From: Firmicutes bacterium ADurb.Bin080
GTDB taxonomy: Bacteria > Bacillota > Clostridia > Christensenellales > DTU072
Direction of reading: 5' to 3'
NCBI GenBank assembly: GCA_002070965.1
Contig: MWEH01000084.1
Coordinates: forward strand, 1 to 52,187
Length of the DNA: 52,187 nucleotides
Shown: positions 1-8,342 of the stretch, piece by piece
Numbering within the stretch: position 1 is the first letter of the stretch
How the letters are laid out: each line of letters starts with the position of its first letter
Notes under the pieces: model-generated
Database searches by the model: none
What the model was told of the DNA's origin: nothing
The model's input: the letters and a program-made list of their open reading frames with translations, nothing else
Made by a program: the position numbers and the translations under genes

Positions 1-280
1 CACTAAGTATACACAAGTTGAGTGCAACTCATCACTTTTTTTTGCCCCTCCCCTAGGGGAGGCCTGTCCCTTTCTCCTTCTTCCCTCCTCCTAATTACTT
101 CCCTCTCTAACTCCCTTTCCTCTTTATGCAATTGTGTAACAAATGTATTGTAATCCTACACCTCAAGCCCTTGACCCTTGCATTAATCAGGTATTCGCCA
201 ATCCTCTTATAGTCGGGAATCCCACTTTTCCCTTCTTTTTCTTCAAAAACAATCTGAAGATACATGGAAATTCGAATATT
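1..280. other. Gene-free left end with palindrome and pyrimidine-rich tract
   Basis: This stretch downstream of gpmI has no supportable gene. It holds AGTTG/CAACT arms at 16-29, part of the motif shared with the right end; a T-run; a perfect 16-bp palindrome CCTCCCCTAGGGGAGG (47-62); and a strongly pyrimidine-rich plus strand to about 125. The palindrome has no T-run on its far side in either direction, so it is not a normal terminator. Confidence 0.5.
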
Positions 281-1849
281 CTATTTGATGATAGCCTCAT
301 CCCAAGTTGGATCTTTTCCTAATCCCATTATCTGTGTTACTGTCGAAGCGATATTTGAAAGGCCAAAGGTCCCTTCTTTTATAACGCTTTCTTTATTGCC
401 GTATATGATAAACGGGACTTTATTTAAGCTATGTGCAGTTCTAGGTTGCAATTCCCCTTTTTTGTTTGGTTCAAGCATCTCATCAGCATTACCGTGATCT
501 GCAGTAATAAGGAGAGTTAATTCTTTCTCATCAACTGCTTTAATAATTCTTGATAGAGCTAAATCAACTGCCTCAACTGCAATAATAGTTGAAAAAAACG
601 AACCAGTATGACCTACCATATCTCCATTCGGGAAATTGCACCTTATAAAGTCAAATTTATCTGAATTAATTGCGGAAATAACGGCATCAGCAACCTCTGC
701 AGACTTCATCCAAGGTCTTTCATCGAAGGAAACGTTGTCTGAAGGAATTTCTTCAAATGTTTCCAGCCTTTCACTGAACTTGCCAAGTCTGTTTCCATTC
801 CAGAAATATGTAACGTGACCGAATTTTTGAGTCTCTGAAACGGCGTACTGCCTGATCCCTCTATTAACTAAAAATTCACTAAGAGTATTCTTTATTTGAG
901 GGGGAAGGACTAAAAACTTTTCAGGAATTTTCAAATCGCCATCATACTGTAGCATACCAGCAAACTTGATTTTCGGATGGTCTTCTCTCTCAAAAACACA
1001 AAAATTCTCTTCAGCAAGCGCTCTACTAATTTCTATTGCCCTGTCCCCTCGAAAATTTAGTAATATTACGCTGTCATTGTCTTCAATTCTTCCAACAGGA
1101 GTCCCTTTTTCTGCGATTACAAATCCCGGAAGATCCTGGTCAACAATACCTAATTTCTCTTTTCTAAATGTCTCAATTGCATCTTTAGCTGTGGGGAAAA
1201 ATCTACCCTTACCTTTAACATGAATATCATATCCTTCTTTCACCATGTTCCAGTTGGCATTATATCTATCCATTGTTATTTTCATCCTGCCTCCGCCACT
1301 GGCAATCTTTCCATCAAAATTCTTATCATTAAGTTTTGAAAGCTCTTCTTCAAGAGAATCAACGTAACTTAAAGCTGAAGTCGCTGGAACATCTCTTCCA
1401 TCAAGAAGAATATGAATACGAGCACGTCTTATTCCTTCAAGTTTTGATTGTCTTAACAAAGCAAACAGATGGCTAATATTCGAATGGACATTGCCATCAG
1501 AAAGCAGTCCAATAAAATGTATTGTAGAGTTATTAATTCTGCAATTTGATACTAATTCCACCCAGGTTGGGGAGGAAAATATTTGGCCGGATTCAATATT
1601 CTCGTTTACTAGTTTTGCCCCTTGAGAATAAACCTGACCACACCCAATTGCATTATGGCCCACTTCACTGTTACCCATATCATCGTCTGAAGGTAACCCT
1701 ACAGCCTGGCCATGAGCTTTAAGTAATGTATAGGGACAGGAGGAAAACAGCTTGTCTAATAGCGGTGTTTTTGCTTCTTTAACTGCATTGCCAACTACTT
1801 TTTCTGAAAATCCTATTCCATCCATCACCACTAAAACAACTTTTTCCAT
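281..1849 (-). CDS. gpmI: 2,3-bisphosphoglycerate-independent phosphoglycerate mutase
   Basis: Interconverts 3- and 2-phosphoglycerate in lower glycolysis; a cytosolic Mn-dependent enzyme of the alkaline phosphatase superfamily. The 522 residues match the family's usual length of about 510. Visible motifs are the N-terminal metal-site VVMDGIG (D10), the nucleophile motif MGNSEVGH with Ser61, and the C-terminal metal site ADHGNADE. I place the start at the ATG at 1849 because AGGAG lies just upstream of it; an in-frame ATG 30 bp earlier has no ribosome site. It is the last gene of pgk-tpiA-gpmI, 99 bp after tpiA, and the gap holds two hairpins. No terminator with a T-run is obvious after its stop. 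Identification is firm. Confidence 0.97.
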   Translation of the reverse strand: MEKVVLVVMDGIGFSEKVVGNAVKEAKTPLLDKLFSSCPYTLLKAHGQAVGLPSDDDMGNSEVGHNAIGCGQVYSQGAKLVNENIESGQIFSSPTWVELVSNCRINNSTIHFIGLLSDGNVHSNISHLFALLRQSKLEGIRRARIHILLDGRDVPATSALSYVDSLEEELSKLNDKNFDGKIASGGGRMKITMDRYNANWNMVKEGYDIHVKGKGRFFPTAKDAIETFRKEKLGIVDQDLPGFVIAEKGTPVGRIEDNDSVILLNFRGDRAIEISRALAEENFCVFEREDHPKIKFAGMLQYDGDLKIPEKFLVLPPQIKNTLSEFLVNRGIRQYAVSETQKFGHVTYFWNGNRLGKFSERLETFEEIPSDNVSFDERPWMKSAEVADAVISAINSDKFDFIRCNFPNGDMVGHTGSFFSTIIAVEAVDLALSRIIKAVDEKELTLLITADHGNADEMLEPNKKGELQPRTAHSLNKVPFIIYGNKESVIKEGTFGLSNIASTVTQIMGLGKDPTWDEAIIK

Positions 1850-1868
1850 ATTATCTCCTGTATATAAT

Positions 1869-1930
1869 TGAAACCGCAAAACATATGCGCGGTTTCACTT
1901 TAGAAACGCAGGGATGATTACCACCCCTGC
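1869..1930 (-). promoter_or_regulatory. Two stem-loops in the tpiA-gpmI gap
   Basis: Two inverted repeats lie between the tpiA stop and the gpmI start. The first has 9-bp perfect arms at 1869-1877 and 1889-1897 (TGAAACCGC/GCGGTTTCA). The second has 6-bp arms at 1908-1913 and 1925-1930 (GCAGGG/CCCTGC). Neither is followed by a good U-run on the minus transcript, so they look more like mRNA processing or stability elements than terminators. The role is inferred. Confidence 0.5.
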
Positions 1931-1948
1931 AACAATCTTAATATCCTC

Positions 1949-2701
1949 TTATTTGTCGTAATTAACTATTGCACCAAAATCTTCAGCTTTTAGCGACGCC
2001 CCGCCAATCAATCCGCCATCGATTTCCGGCATAGACATTAATTCTTTTGCGTTTTTAGCATTCATGCTTCCACCATATTGAATTCTCAAAGCATTTCCGA
2101 CGGTCTTTCCATACAATCTTCTAACCGCTTTTCTAATTATGGCTATAGTATCATTTGCCTCTTGTGCTGTCGCAGTTTTACCGGTCCCGATTGCCCAAAC
2201 AGGTTCATAAGCTATTACAACTTGTTTTAAATCTGTTTTCTCTAAGCCTTCAAGAGCTTCGTTGGTTTGACGTACTACTACTGCAGCGGTTTTTCCTTCT
2301 TCTCTTTCTGAAAGAGTTTCTCCCACGCAAATAATAGGTTTAATTCCTGCTAGAATCGCTGCTTTTGCACGAGCGTTAACTGATTGATCGGTCTCGCCAA
2401 AATACTGTCTTCTCTCACTATGCCCAACAATAACATATTCAACCTTTAGTTCTTTAAGCATATCTGCACTGATCTCTCCTGTATATGCTCCCTTTGGGGC
2501 CCAATGTACATTTTGAGCGCCTAATTTAATCTTTGTCCCTCTTATGGCTTTTCTAGCCACCTCGATGTTTGTGAAGGGAACGCAAATCACAACTTCACAA
2601 TTAGCATTTGCAACAGCTGGAACTAGAGAAGCAATGAGCTCCTTTGTTTCAGCTTGTGTCTTATTCATTTTCCAATTTCCTGCAATAATATCTCTTTTCA
2701 T
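1949..2701 (-). CDS. tpiA: Triosephosphate isomerase
   Basis: Interconverts dihydroxyacetone phosphate and glyceraldehyde 3-phosphate; a cytosolic TIM barrel, normally a dimer. The 250 residues are full family length. The catalytic set is visible: Lys11 in GNWKMN, His94 in VGHSERR and Glu166 in AYEPVWAIGTG, followed by the phosphate-binding YGGSMN and the late GLIGGASL loop. The start is preceded by GGAGG at good spacing. It lies 12 bp after pgk and before gpmI on the same strand, so the three are almost certainly cotranscribed from the promoter upstream of pgk. Confidence 0.98.
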   Translation of the reverse strand: MKRDIIAGNWKMNKTQAETKELIASLVPAVANANCEVVICVPFTNIEVARKAIRGTKIKLGAQNVHWAPKGAYTGEISADMLKELKVEYVIVGHSERRQYFGETDQSVNARAKAAILAGIKPIICVGETLSEREEGKTAAVVVRQTNEALEGLEKTDLKQVVIAYEPVWAIGTGKTATAQEANDTIAIIRKAVRRLYGKTVGNALRIQYGGSMNAKNAKELMSMPEIDGGLIGGASLKAEDFGAIVNYDK

Positions 2702-2713
2702 TTTTTTCCTCCA

Positions 2714-3913
2714 TTATTTATTATCAAGACATGAAATTCCTGGCAAATCTTTGCCCTCTAAGTACTCAAGTGAGGCTCCCCCGCCAGTTGAAATATGTGT
2801 CATCCTGTTTCCATAGCCCAATTGTGCGACCGCGCTTGCACTATCTCCTCCCCCGATTATAGTAATTGCATCCGACTCGGCCATAGCTTTGGCCACAGCT
2901 TTGGTCCCCCCAGCAAATTTATCGAATTCGAAAACTCCCATTGGGCCATTCCAGATAACCGTTTTTGCTTGTTTTATTTCCTGAGCAAAAAGCTCCCTTG
3001 TATTAAATCCAATATCCATTCCCATCCATCCATCGGGGATACGAGATGCTTCACTTACGATAATTGAAAGTGTCGCAGCATTGTTAGAAAATTCGCTACC
3101 ATATATGTCATCTACTGGCAACAACAGCTTTACCCCACGATCTTTAGCTTTTTTAATTAATTCGAGGGCTAGATCAAACTTATCCCTTTCACAGATAGAA
3201 TTTCCTATTGCATATCCTTGTGCCGCAAGGAATGTGTATGCCATTCCTCCACCTATAATAACAGTGTCAACCTTATCGAGAAGATTATTGATAACAGCAA
3301 TTTTATCCGAAACCTTCGCTCCTCCCAAAATCGCAACAAAAGGCCTCTTGGGATTTTCTAAAGCTCCCCCCATAATGCTAATTTCTTTTCCAATCAAAAA
3401 ACCGGCAACAGCTGTCTTAACAAATCCGTACTGAACAATTCCAGCCGTAGAAGCATGAGCTCTATGCGCTGTTCCAAAAGCATCATTTACATAAACATCG
3501 CAAAAAGATGCAAGTTTCCTACAAAACTCTTTCTCATTTTCCTCTTCTTCTTTGTGAAACCTAAGATTCTCAAGAAGTACTATCTCTCCATTTTTGCAGG
3601 ATGCAACCTTTTCTTCTGCAGATGGGCCTATTACGTCTTCAGCAAAAGCAACTGGTTTACCAAGCATTTCTGCCAATTTTATTGCTACAGGCTTCAAAGT
3701 ATATTTTTTGTTAAACTCACCCTTTGGCCTTCCCATATGTGAACAAAGGATAACTTTAGCTCCCCTTTCACTGAGATACTTAATTGTCGGAATGGCTCCT
3801 TCAATTCTATTTAAATCAGTAATTACCCCATCTTGCATAGGGACATTAAAATCCACTCTTACGAGACATTTAAGCCCGGATACATTGATGTCTTCTATAG
3901 TTTTCTTACTCAT
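2714..3913 (-). CDS. pgk: Phosphoglycerate kinase
   Basis: Makes ATP and 3-phosphoglycerate from 1,3-bisphosphoglycerate and ADP in the cytosol. The 399 residues fit the family. Motifs seen are RVDFNVPM near the N terminus, [19 protein letters not shown], the hinge-region GGAKVSDK, and near the C terminus the nucleotide-binding IIGGGDSA and [12 protein letters not shown] chose the ATG at 3913 because GGAGG sits 6 bp upstream; the in-frame ATG 12 bp earlier overlaps that ribosome site. It is the first gene of pgk-tpiA-gpmI, and a strong promoter ends about 70 bp upstream. Confidence 0.98.
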   Translation of the reverse strand: MSKKTIEDINVSGLKCLVRVDFNVPMQDGVITDLNRIEGAIPTIKYLSERGAKVILCSHMGRPKGEFNKKYTLKPVAIKLAEMLGKPVAFAEDVIGPSAEEKVASCKNGEIVLLENLRFHKEEEENEKEFCRKLASFCDVYVNDAFGTAHRAHASTAGIVQYGFVKTAVAGFLIGKEISIMGGALENPKRPFVAILGGAKVSDKIAVINNLLDKVDTVIIGGGMAYTFLAAQGYAIGNSICERDKFDLALELIKKAKDRGVKLLLPVDDIYGSEFSNNAATLSIIVSEASRIPDGWMGMDIGFNTRELFAQEIKQAKTVIWNGPMGVFEFDKFAGGTKAVAKAMAESDAITIIGGGDSASAVAQLGYGNRMTHISTGGGASLEYLEGKDLPGISCLDNK

Positions 3914-3980
3914 GATATCCTCCAAAATCTTTCAAAATTCTTTTAAATATGTGGGAAAAATCCCTTAATCTGCGCATTTT

Positions 3981-4009
3981 ATTATATCACTTTAAATATG
4001 CGCGCGCAA
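3981..4009 (-). promoter_or_regulatory. Sigma-A-type promoter for pgk-tpiA-gpmI
   Basis: On the minus strand TTGCGC (4004-4009) and TATAAT (3981-3986) are separated by 17 bp. The predicted transcript starts near 3974, about 60 bases before the pgk ATG. The -35 lies in an alternating GC tract (GCGCGCGC-like) that stands out from the AT-rich surroundings. Confidence 0.7.
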
Positions 4010-4174
4010 ACATTATGCCTCATTTTCTATATGCTTTTTCACTATCTAGGATATGTTTTTGCCCAATAAAAGAAATATTTATATCTAATTTTGATCGAGA
4101 TTTGATTTAATCTTTTTTCCGGAATCTTATTGTTTTTTACTCTGGTGACTACAGAGAAATATAGTTAGGAAAAA

Positions 4175-4311
4175 CAGTACTACTATTATTTAAAAAAATC
4201 CCTTTTGTCCAGTGCTACTATTATTTAAATAAATCCCTTTGTACAGTACTGCTATTATTTAATTTAATCCTTCTGTCCAGTACTACTATTATTTAATTTA
4301 ATCCTTTTGTT
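4175..4311. repeat. Four-copy 34-35 bp tandem repeat
   Basis: Four consecutive units start at 4175, 4210, 4244 and 4278, each beginning CAGTRCTRCTATTATTTAA and ending near ATCCYTTTTGT. The first is 35 bp and the others 34. The units differ at a few positions. The last one covers the stop and final codons of the dus gene (minus strand), so the array starts inside coding sequence and extends into the gap before the pgk promoter. The region from 4010 to 4174 shows nothing else. Confidence 0.85.
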
Positions 4312-5243
4312 AAATCCTCAACTTTTCTCAAAACATCCATTACATCCTTTTTCGAACAAGATGCAGTTATCAAATTTTTTAGATTCTTTGATCCTTTATA
4401 CCCCTTCAGGTAGGAAACAAAATGTTTCTTGAAGTTATTTACTGCTACCTGTTCAGGAAGATAGGACAATAATCCCTCAAAATGTTCCTTAATAATCATT
4501 GCTAAGTCTTTCTCAAATGTTTGTCCAGTTAGCTCGGCAAAAATATCTGGTTTTCCTATGGCGGCTCTGGCAATCGCAACACCGTCACATCCTGTCTTTT
4601 CGAACATATCAAATGCCGTATTTTTGTCGTGAACATTTCCATTCCCAATAACTGGTATCCCGACACTATTCTTTACATCTCTTATCGCTGAGAATAAAAT
4701 ATCGCCGCTATAGTATTGTTCACGCACCCTTCCGTGGACTGTAACACAAGATGCTCCTGCTTTTTCTGCTAATTCAGCTATCTTACAGGCATTGATATCT
4801 TCCAAACTGAACCCAGCACGCATCTTAACTGTTACTGGTCTCCCTTGTGCTGCTTCCACAGAGATTTTAATTATCTCGTAAGCTAACTCGGGATTTTTCA
4901 TCAACGCAGACCCTTCTCCGTTTTTTACTATTTTGGGAACTGGACACCCCATATTAATATCAACAATATCGAATTTTTTTAATCTTTCATCTAGAATAGC
5001 CTTTTCGAAAAAATGTGGGTCCCCACCAAAAAGCTGTATAGCTCTTATCCTTTCGTTTTCTCCTGTAATCAACATTAATCCCGAATTATCGCTTCCATAA
5101 ACCAATCCTTTCGCAGAAACCATCTCTGTAAAGCATAACCCTGCCCCATAGCGGTAGCATAATTCTCGCATAGGCATGTCACTAAAGCCTGCGATTGCAG
5201 GTAATATATATGGTGAATTTAACTCATAATTCGCTATTTTCAT
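4293..5243 (-). CDS. dus: tRNA-dihydrouridine synthase (DusB-like)
   Basis: FMN-dependent reduction of uridine to dihydrouridine in tRNA. The 316 residues match the Dus family. Motifs in order are ILPAIAGFSDMPMR at the N terminus, the catalytic Cys100 in NMGCPVPKI, VKMRAGF, the FMN phosphate region HGRVREQYYSG, and VIGNGNV near the end of the barrel. The C-terminal 80 residues form the usual helical tRNA-binding part. The ribosome site is weak (AAAGG about 12 bp upstream), which may suit translation after mazG, 72 bp upstream on the same strand. Its last codons lie in a tandem repeat, so the C terminus KGLN may vary between strains. Confidence 0.93.
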   Translation of the reverse strand: MKIANYELNSPYILPAIAGFSDMPMRELCYRYGAGLCFTEMVSAKGLVYGSDNSGLMLITGENERIRAIQLFGGDPHFFEKAILDERLKKFDIVDINMGCPVPKIVKNGEGSALMKNPELAYEIIKISVEAAQGRPVTVKMRAGFSLEDINACKIAELAEKAGASCVTVHGRVREQYYSGDILFSAIRDVKNSVGIPVIGNGNVHDKNTAFDMFEKTGCDGVAIARAAIGKPDIFAELTGQTFEKDLAMIIKEHFEGLLSYLPEQVAVNNFKKHFVSYLKGYKGSKNLKNLITASCSKKDVMDVLRKVEDLTKGLN

Positions 5244-5315
5244 CTAGAACTGAATACCTTTAAGAAAACAAAAATCAAAAAGTAAAAAGGCTTTTATATG
5301 ACACCATTGTCAAGT

Positions 5316-6368
5316 TCACTTCTCATTTTTATCAAAAGTACCCTTTTCAAATTCTTTGGACTCCTGATAAAACTTCTCCATAAATTCCATATTATCTGCA
5401 GACAGTTCAAAGCCAATCTCTTTTGATTTTTTCTCAACATATAAAAATCTACTGATAAATCTGCTTGTAGTGGCATTTAGGGATGTTTCGGGGTCAATTC
5501 CTAGCATTCTAAGGTAGTTGACGACAGCAAACATCAAATCCCCTCCTTCCCATTCTTTTTCTTTCTCACCTTCGGCCATATCTAGTTCATGCAATTCCTC
5601 TGTGATTTTTTGTTTTGCACTTTCTGGATCCGGGAAATCAAAACCAGTTTTCTTAATAATTTTCTGAACTTTCATTGCCCTCATTAAAGCCCCAAAAGTC
5701 ACTGGGATGCTGGCGATTTTATCATTTAGTTCGTTTTGATTTTTCTCTTTTGACTTGGCTTTTTCCCAACTTTTTAAGGCCTCCGACGCATTAGGAGCTT
5801 TCTGATCCCCAAAAACATGAGTGTGCCTACTTACCAGTTTGTGACAAAGACCATTTATTACATCTGAAGCATCAAACCTATTTGAATCTTCGGCAATACA
5901 TGCATGGAAAAGCCCTTGAAGCATCACATCGCCACTTTCTTCAATTAGTTTCTCAGTATCATCTAAATCAATTGCCTCAGCCAATTCATAGGCCTCTTCT
6001 ATCGCATTATTTTTGATAGAATTATGTGTTTGGGCTCTATCCCATGGACAACCTTCAGGGTCTCTTAATTTTCTAATAATTTCCAGCAAGTCTCCAAATG
6101 AATAGTAATCTCTTGATAAAAATCCTGATGCTTTTATAATTAACCTTTCTTTATAGTCCAACTTACTGGCTTTTATTTCAGTGGCATTTCCCTTTTCGTC
6201 TAATACCGTAATGTCTGCATTATCAGCAAAACATTTAATGATTTTATCCTTCACTGAAGAGAAATCGCCTTCTTTGATCTGGTCAATAATTGTCGGAACA
6301 TTAAAATCAAAACAATTGATTTCCCTTTTTATGAAATCTTCGGCCACATAATAAGAAAATGAATTCAT
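5316..6368 (-). CDS. mazG: MazG-family nucleotide pyrophosphohydrolase (YabN-like, lacking the methylase)
   Basis: MazG enzymes hydrolyse (d)NTPs to NMP and pyrophosphate, a housecleaning role. The 350 residues hold two MazG modules. The first (about 90-190) has PEGCPWDRAQTH, the metal ligands EEAYELAEAID and EESGDVMLQ, and SRHTHVFG. The second (about 225-335) has EELHELD and GGDLMFAVVNYLRMLGIDPE. The first ~85 residues resemble the tail and linker between methylase and MazG domains in Bacillus YabN, but the methylase itself is absent. I place the start at 6368 because GAGAGGG lies upstream and a TATAAT promoter lies just before it, inside a longer open frame. It is followed by dus. Confidence 0.9.
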   Translation of the reverse strand: MNSFSYYVAEDFIKREINCFDFNVPTIIDQIKEGDFSSVKDKIIKCFADNADITVLDEKGNATEIKASKLDYKERLIIKASGFLSRDYYSFGDLLEIIRKLRDPEGCPWDRAQTHNSIKNNAIEEAYELAEAIDLDDTEKLIEESGDVMLQGLFHACIAEDSNRFDASDVINGLCHKLVSRHTHVFGDQKAPNASEALKSWEKAKSKEKNQNELNDKIASIPVTFGALMRAMKVQKIIKKTGFDFPDPESAKQKITEELHELDMAEGEKEKEWEGGDLMFAVVNYLRMLGIDPETSLNATTSRFISRFLYVEKKSKEIGFELSADNMEFMEKFYQESKEFEKGTFDKNEK

Positions 6369-6396
6369 TATTTCCCTCTCTTTATTTGATATTTGA

Positions 6397-6425
6397 ATTA
6401 TACACTTATTGCCCTTTTTCCTCAA
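6397..6425 (-). promoter_or_regulatory. Promoter for mazG-dus
   Basis: On the minus strand TTGAGG (6420-6425), 17 bp, then TATAAT (6397-6402), about 29 bp before the mazG ATG. It lies inside the apparent upstream extension of the mazG frame, which supports the shorter start. Confidence 0.65.
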
Positions 6426-6487
6426 ATGTATGGTCTGAAATTAATCTTCTATTTTTACTTTTCCAAAAAATAGCAAAAATTCTTAAT

Positions 6488-6516
6488 GTTTACATGTAAA
6501 CTCTTTATGTTATAAT
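6488..6516 (+). promoter_or_regulatory. Promoter with operator-like palindrome for the beta-CASP gene
   Basis: TTTACA (6489-6494), 16 bp, then TATAAT (6511-6516), 27 bp before the ATG at 6544. A perfect 14-bp palindrome, GTTTACATGTAAAC (6488-6501), covers the -35 and lies between the divergent promoters of mazG and this gene. A repressor binding there could block RNA polymerase; no regulator gene is visible nearby. Confidence 0.6.
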
Positions 6517-6543
6517 CTGTATAATTAATAACATGGAGCGAGT

Positions 6544-8163
6544 ATGAGATTAACTTTTTTAGGAGCCGCAAGAGAAGTAACTGGGAGTTGTTATTATCTA
6601 GAAGTTAATAGCTCGAAAGTTCTTATTGATTGTGGGATGGAACAAGGGCCTGATCTCTACGATAATCAAGAGTTATCCGTTCCCGCAAATGAAGTTGATG
6701 CGGTGCTATTAACTCATGCTCACATTGATCATTCAGGATTACTCCCTCTTTTATACCGAAATGGTTTCAGGGGAAAAATATATACAACGTATGCCTCAAA
6801 AGACCTTTGTCACATAATGTTACTTGACAGTGCGCATATTCAAGAAATGGAGGCTGAATGGAGAAACAAGAAGATTAATAAAAACTCAGCCTCATATTAC
6901 ACTCCTATGTACTCTGAAGAAGATGTCTTGGGGGTTGAAAAACATTTTGTCTCATGTAATTACAAAGAAAAAATCTCAATATCCGAGAACATTAATGCAA
7001 TTTTCTATGATGCAGGGCATTTATTAGGATCTGCTAGCATTGAAATCGAAGCAATAGAAGATGGGATTTCAAAAAAAATCGTTTTTTCTGGGGATATCGG
7101 AAACAAGAATAAACCCATTATAAAAAATCCGACACTTTTAAAAGAAGCCGACTATGTTGTTATGGAAAGCACGTACGGTAACCAAAAACACCGTGAAACA
7201 AATAATTACAAAGAACAACTCATTCGCATACTAAAAAGAACTTTTGCAAGAAAAGGCAATGTTGTAATCCCTTCCTTTGCAATAGGAAGAATGCAGGAAC
7301 TTCTTTATTTCCTTAGATTAGTAAAATCCGATCCACAGATTTCACCCTTTAAAACATTTAAAGTTTATGTAGATAGTCCTTTGGCAATAGAAGCAACTAC
7401 TATCTTTAAAAACAGCAATAAAGAGTACTTTGATGAAGAAACCCAGAATTTGATTGCAAACCATATTAATCCCTTGGAATTTAAAAACCTAAAAATGAGC
7501 CTTACTTCTGAGGACAGTAAACAAATAATGTCTGATACGGGTCACAAAGTGATTATAGCTGCATCCGGCATGTGCGAAGCCGGAAGAATTCGGCACCACC
7601 TAAAAAGCAACCTTTCAGACCCAAACAACACCATTGTTTTTGTGGGATTCCAGGTTCCAGGAACACTTGGAAGAACAATCCTTGATGGAGCGAAATCAGT
7701 CAAGATATTTAATGAAGAAGTCCTTATTAGAGCAGAGATTTGCGAAATGAAAGGAACAAGTTCACATGCAGACATGGACGACTTATATGAATGGGCAAAC
7801 TCTTTTACCCCAAAGCCTGCTAGAGTATTTGTAACTCATGGGAATGAAGATGTTGCCGAAGAGTTTGCCGAAAACCTCTCCAATAATTTAGATCTAACGG
7901 CCGTTGCCCCATACAATGGTGCCATATGGAATCTCTCCTCAAACGAATGTATATTTGAAGGAAATAAAGGGATTATTCGACGTACTGACCGAAAAAGACC
8001 AAAAGGAATTTTTCGAATCAATGGAGTATACGGAAAACTCCTGGACTCTATAGAAAATCTTAACGAAGTTGTTAGGAAAAATGAAGGGCTGGAAAACCGA
8101 GAGTTGCGCAAATTAATTGATGAAATTGACTTATTAGCAAAAAAATGGGATAGAGACCTATAA
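6544..8163 (+). CDS. Beta-CASP metallo-beta-lactamase-fold ribonuclease (YSH1/CPSF73-like)
   Basis: Predicted zinc-dependent RNA-processing nuclease of the COG1236 type. The 539 residues open with the MBL fold MRLTFLGAAREVTGS and the zinc motif THAHIDHSG (His58, His60, Asp62, His63), followed by DAGHLLGSASIEI, FSGDIGN and ESTYGN. The beta-CASP cap and RNA-specificity region follow with IPSFAIGRMQELL, ASGMCEAGRIRHHL and SHADMDDL, then FVTHG near the end. The last ~80 residues form a charged tail. GGAG lies 7 bp before the ATG. It is transcribed alone and convergent with the acyltransferase gene; substrates cannot be told from sequence. Confidence 0.92.
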   Translation: MRLTFLGAAREVTGSCYYLEVNSSKVLIDCGMEQGPDLYDNQELSVPANEVDAVLLTHAHIDHSGLLPLLYRNGFRGKIYTTYASKDLCHIMLLDSAHIQEMEAEWRNKKINKNSASYYTPMYSEEDVLGVEKHFVSCNYKEKISISENINAIFYDAGHLLGSASIEIEAIEDGISKKIVFSGDIGNKNKPIIKNPTLLKEADYVVMESTYGNQKHRETNNYKEQLIRILKRTFARKGNVVIPSFAIGRMQELLYFLRLVKSDPQISPFKTFKVYVDSPLAIEATTIFKNSNKEYFDEETQNLIANHINPLEFKNLKMSLTSEDSKQIMSDTGHKVIIAASGMCEAGRIRHHLKSNLSDPNNTIVFVGFQVPGTLGRTILDGAKSVKIFNEEVLIRAEICEMKGTSSHADMDDLYEWANSFTPKPARVFVTHGNEDVAEEFAENLSNNLDLTAVAPYNGAIWNLSSNECIFEGNKGIIRRTDRKRPKGIFRINGVYGKLLDSIENLNEVVRKNEGLENRELRKLIDEIDLLAKKWDRDL

Positions 8164-8267
8164 ATCAACTCCCAATCCCCCATCCTTTGTCCCTTTTTTC
8201 TGAAACTTTTTTTAAAAAGCACCAATCTAACAAAAATTATTTCTAAAACCTGGCAAAAATCCAACTT

Positions 8268-8281
8268 ATAAAGGCCTTTAT
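8268..8281. repeat. 14-bp perfect palindrome between convergent genes
   Basis: ATAAAGGCCTTTAT is a perfect palindrome in the 179-bp gap between the two convergent gene ends. There is no T-run after it, so a terminator role is uncertain. T-rich stretches at 8195-8214 are the only other feature in the gap. Confidence 0.4.
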
Positions 8282-8342
8282 CCAGATGAGTTAATAAAAT
8301 GCGTAGGTCAGACACTTTTCTCTAATACATATCACTAATCTA

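Noticed and set aside
8190-8214. T-rich stretches after the beta-CASP gene as a terminator
   Set aside because: No GC-containing hairpin precedes them; the nearby 14-bp palindrome has no loop and no T-run after it.
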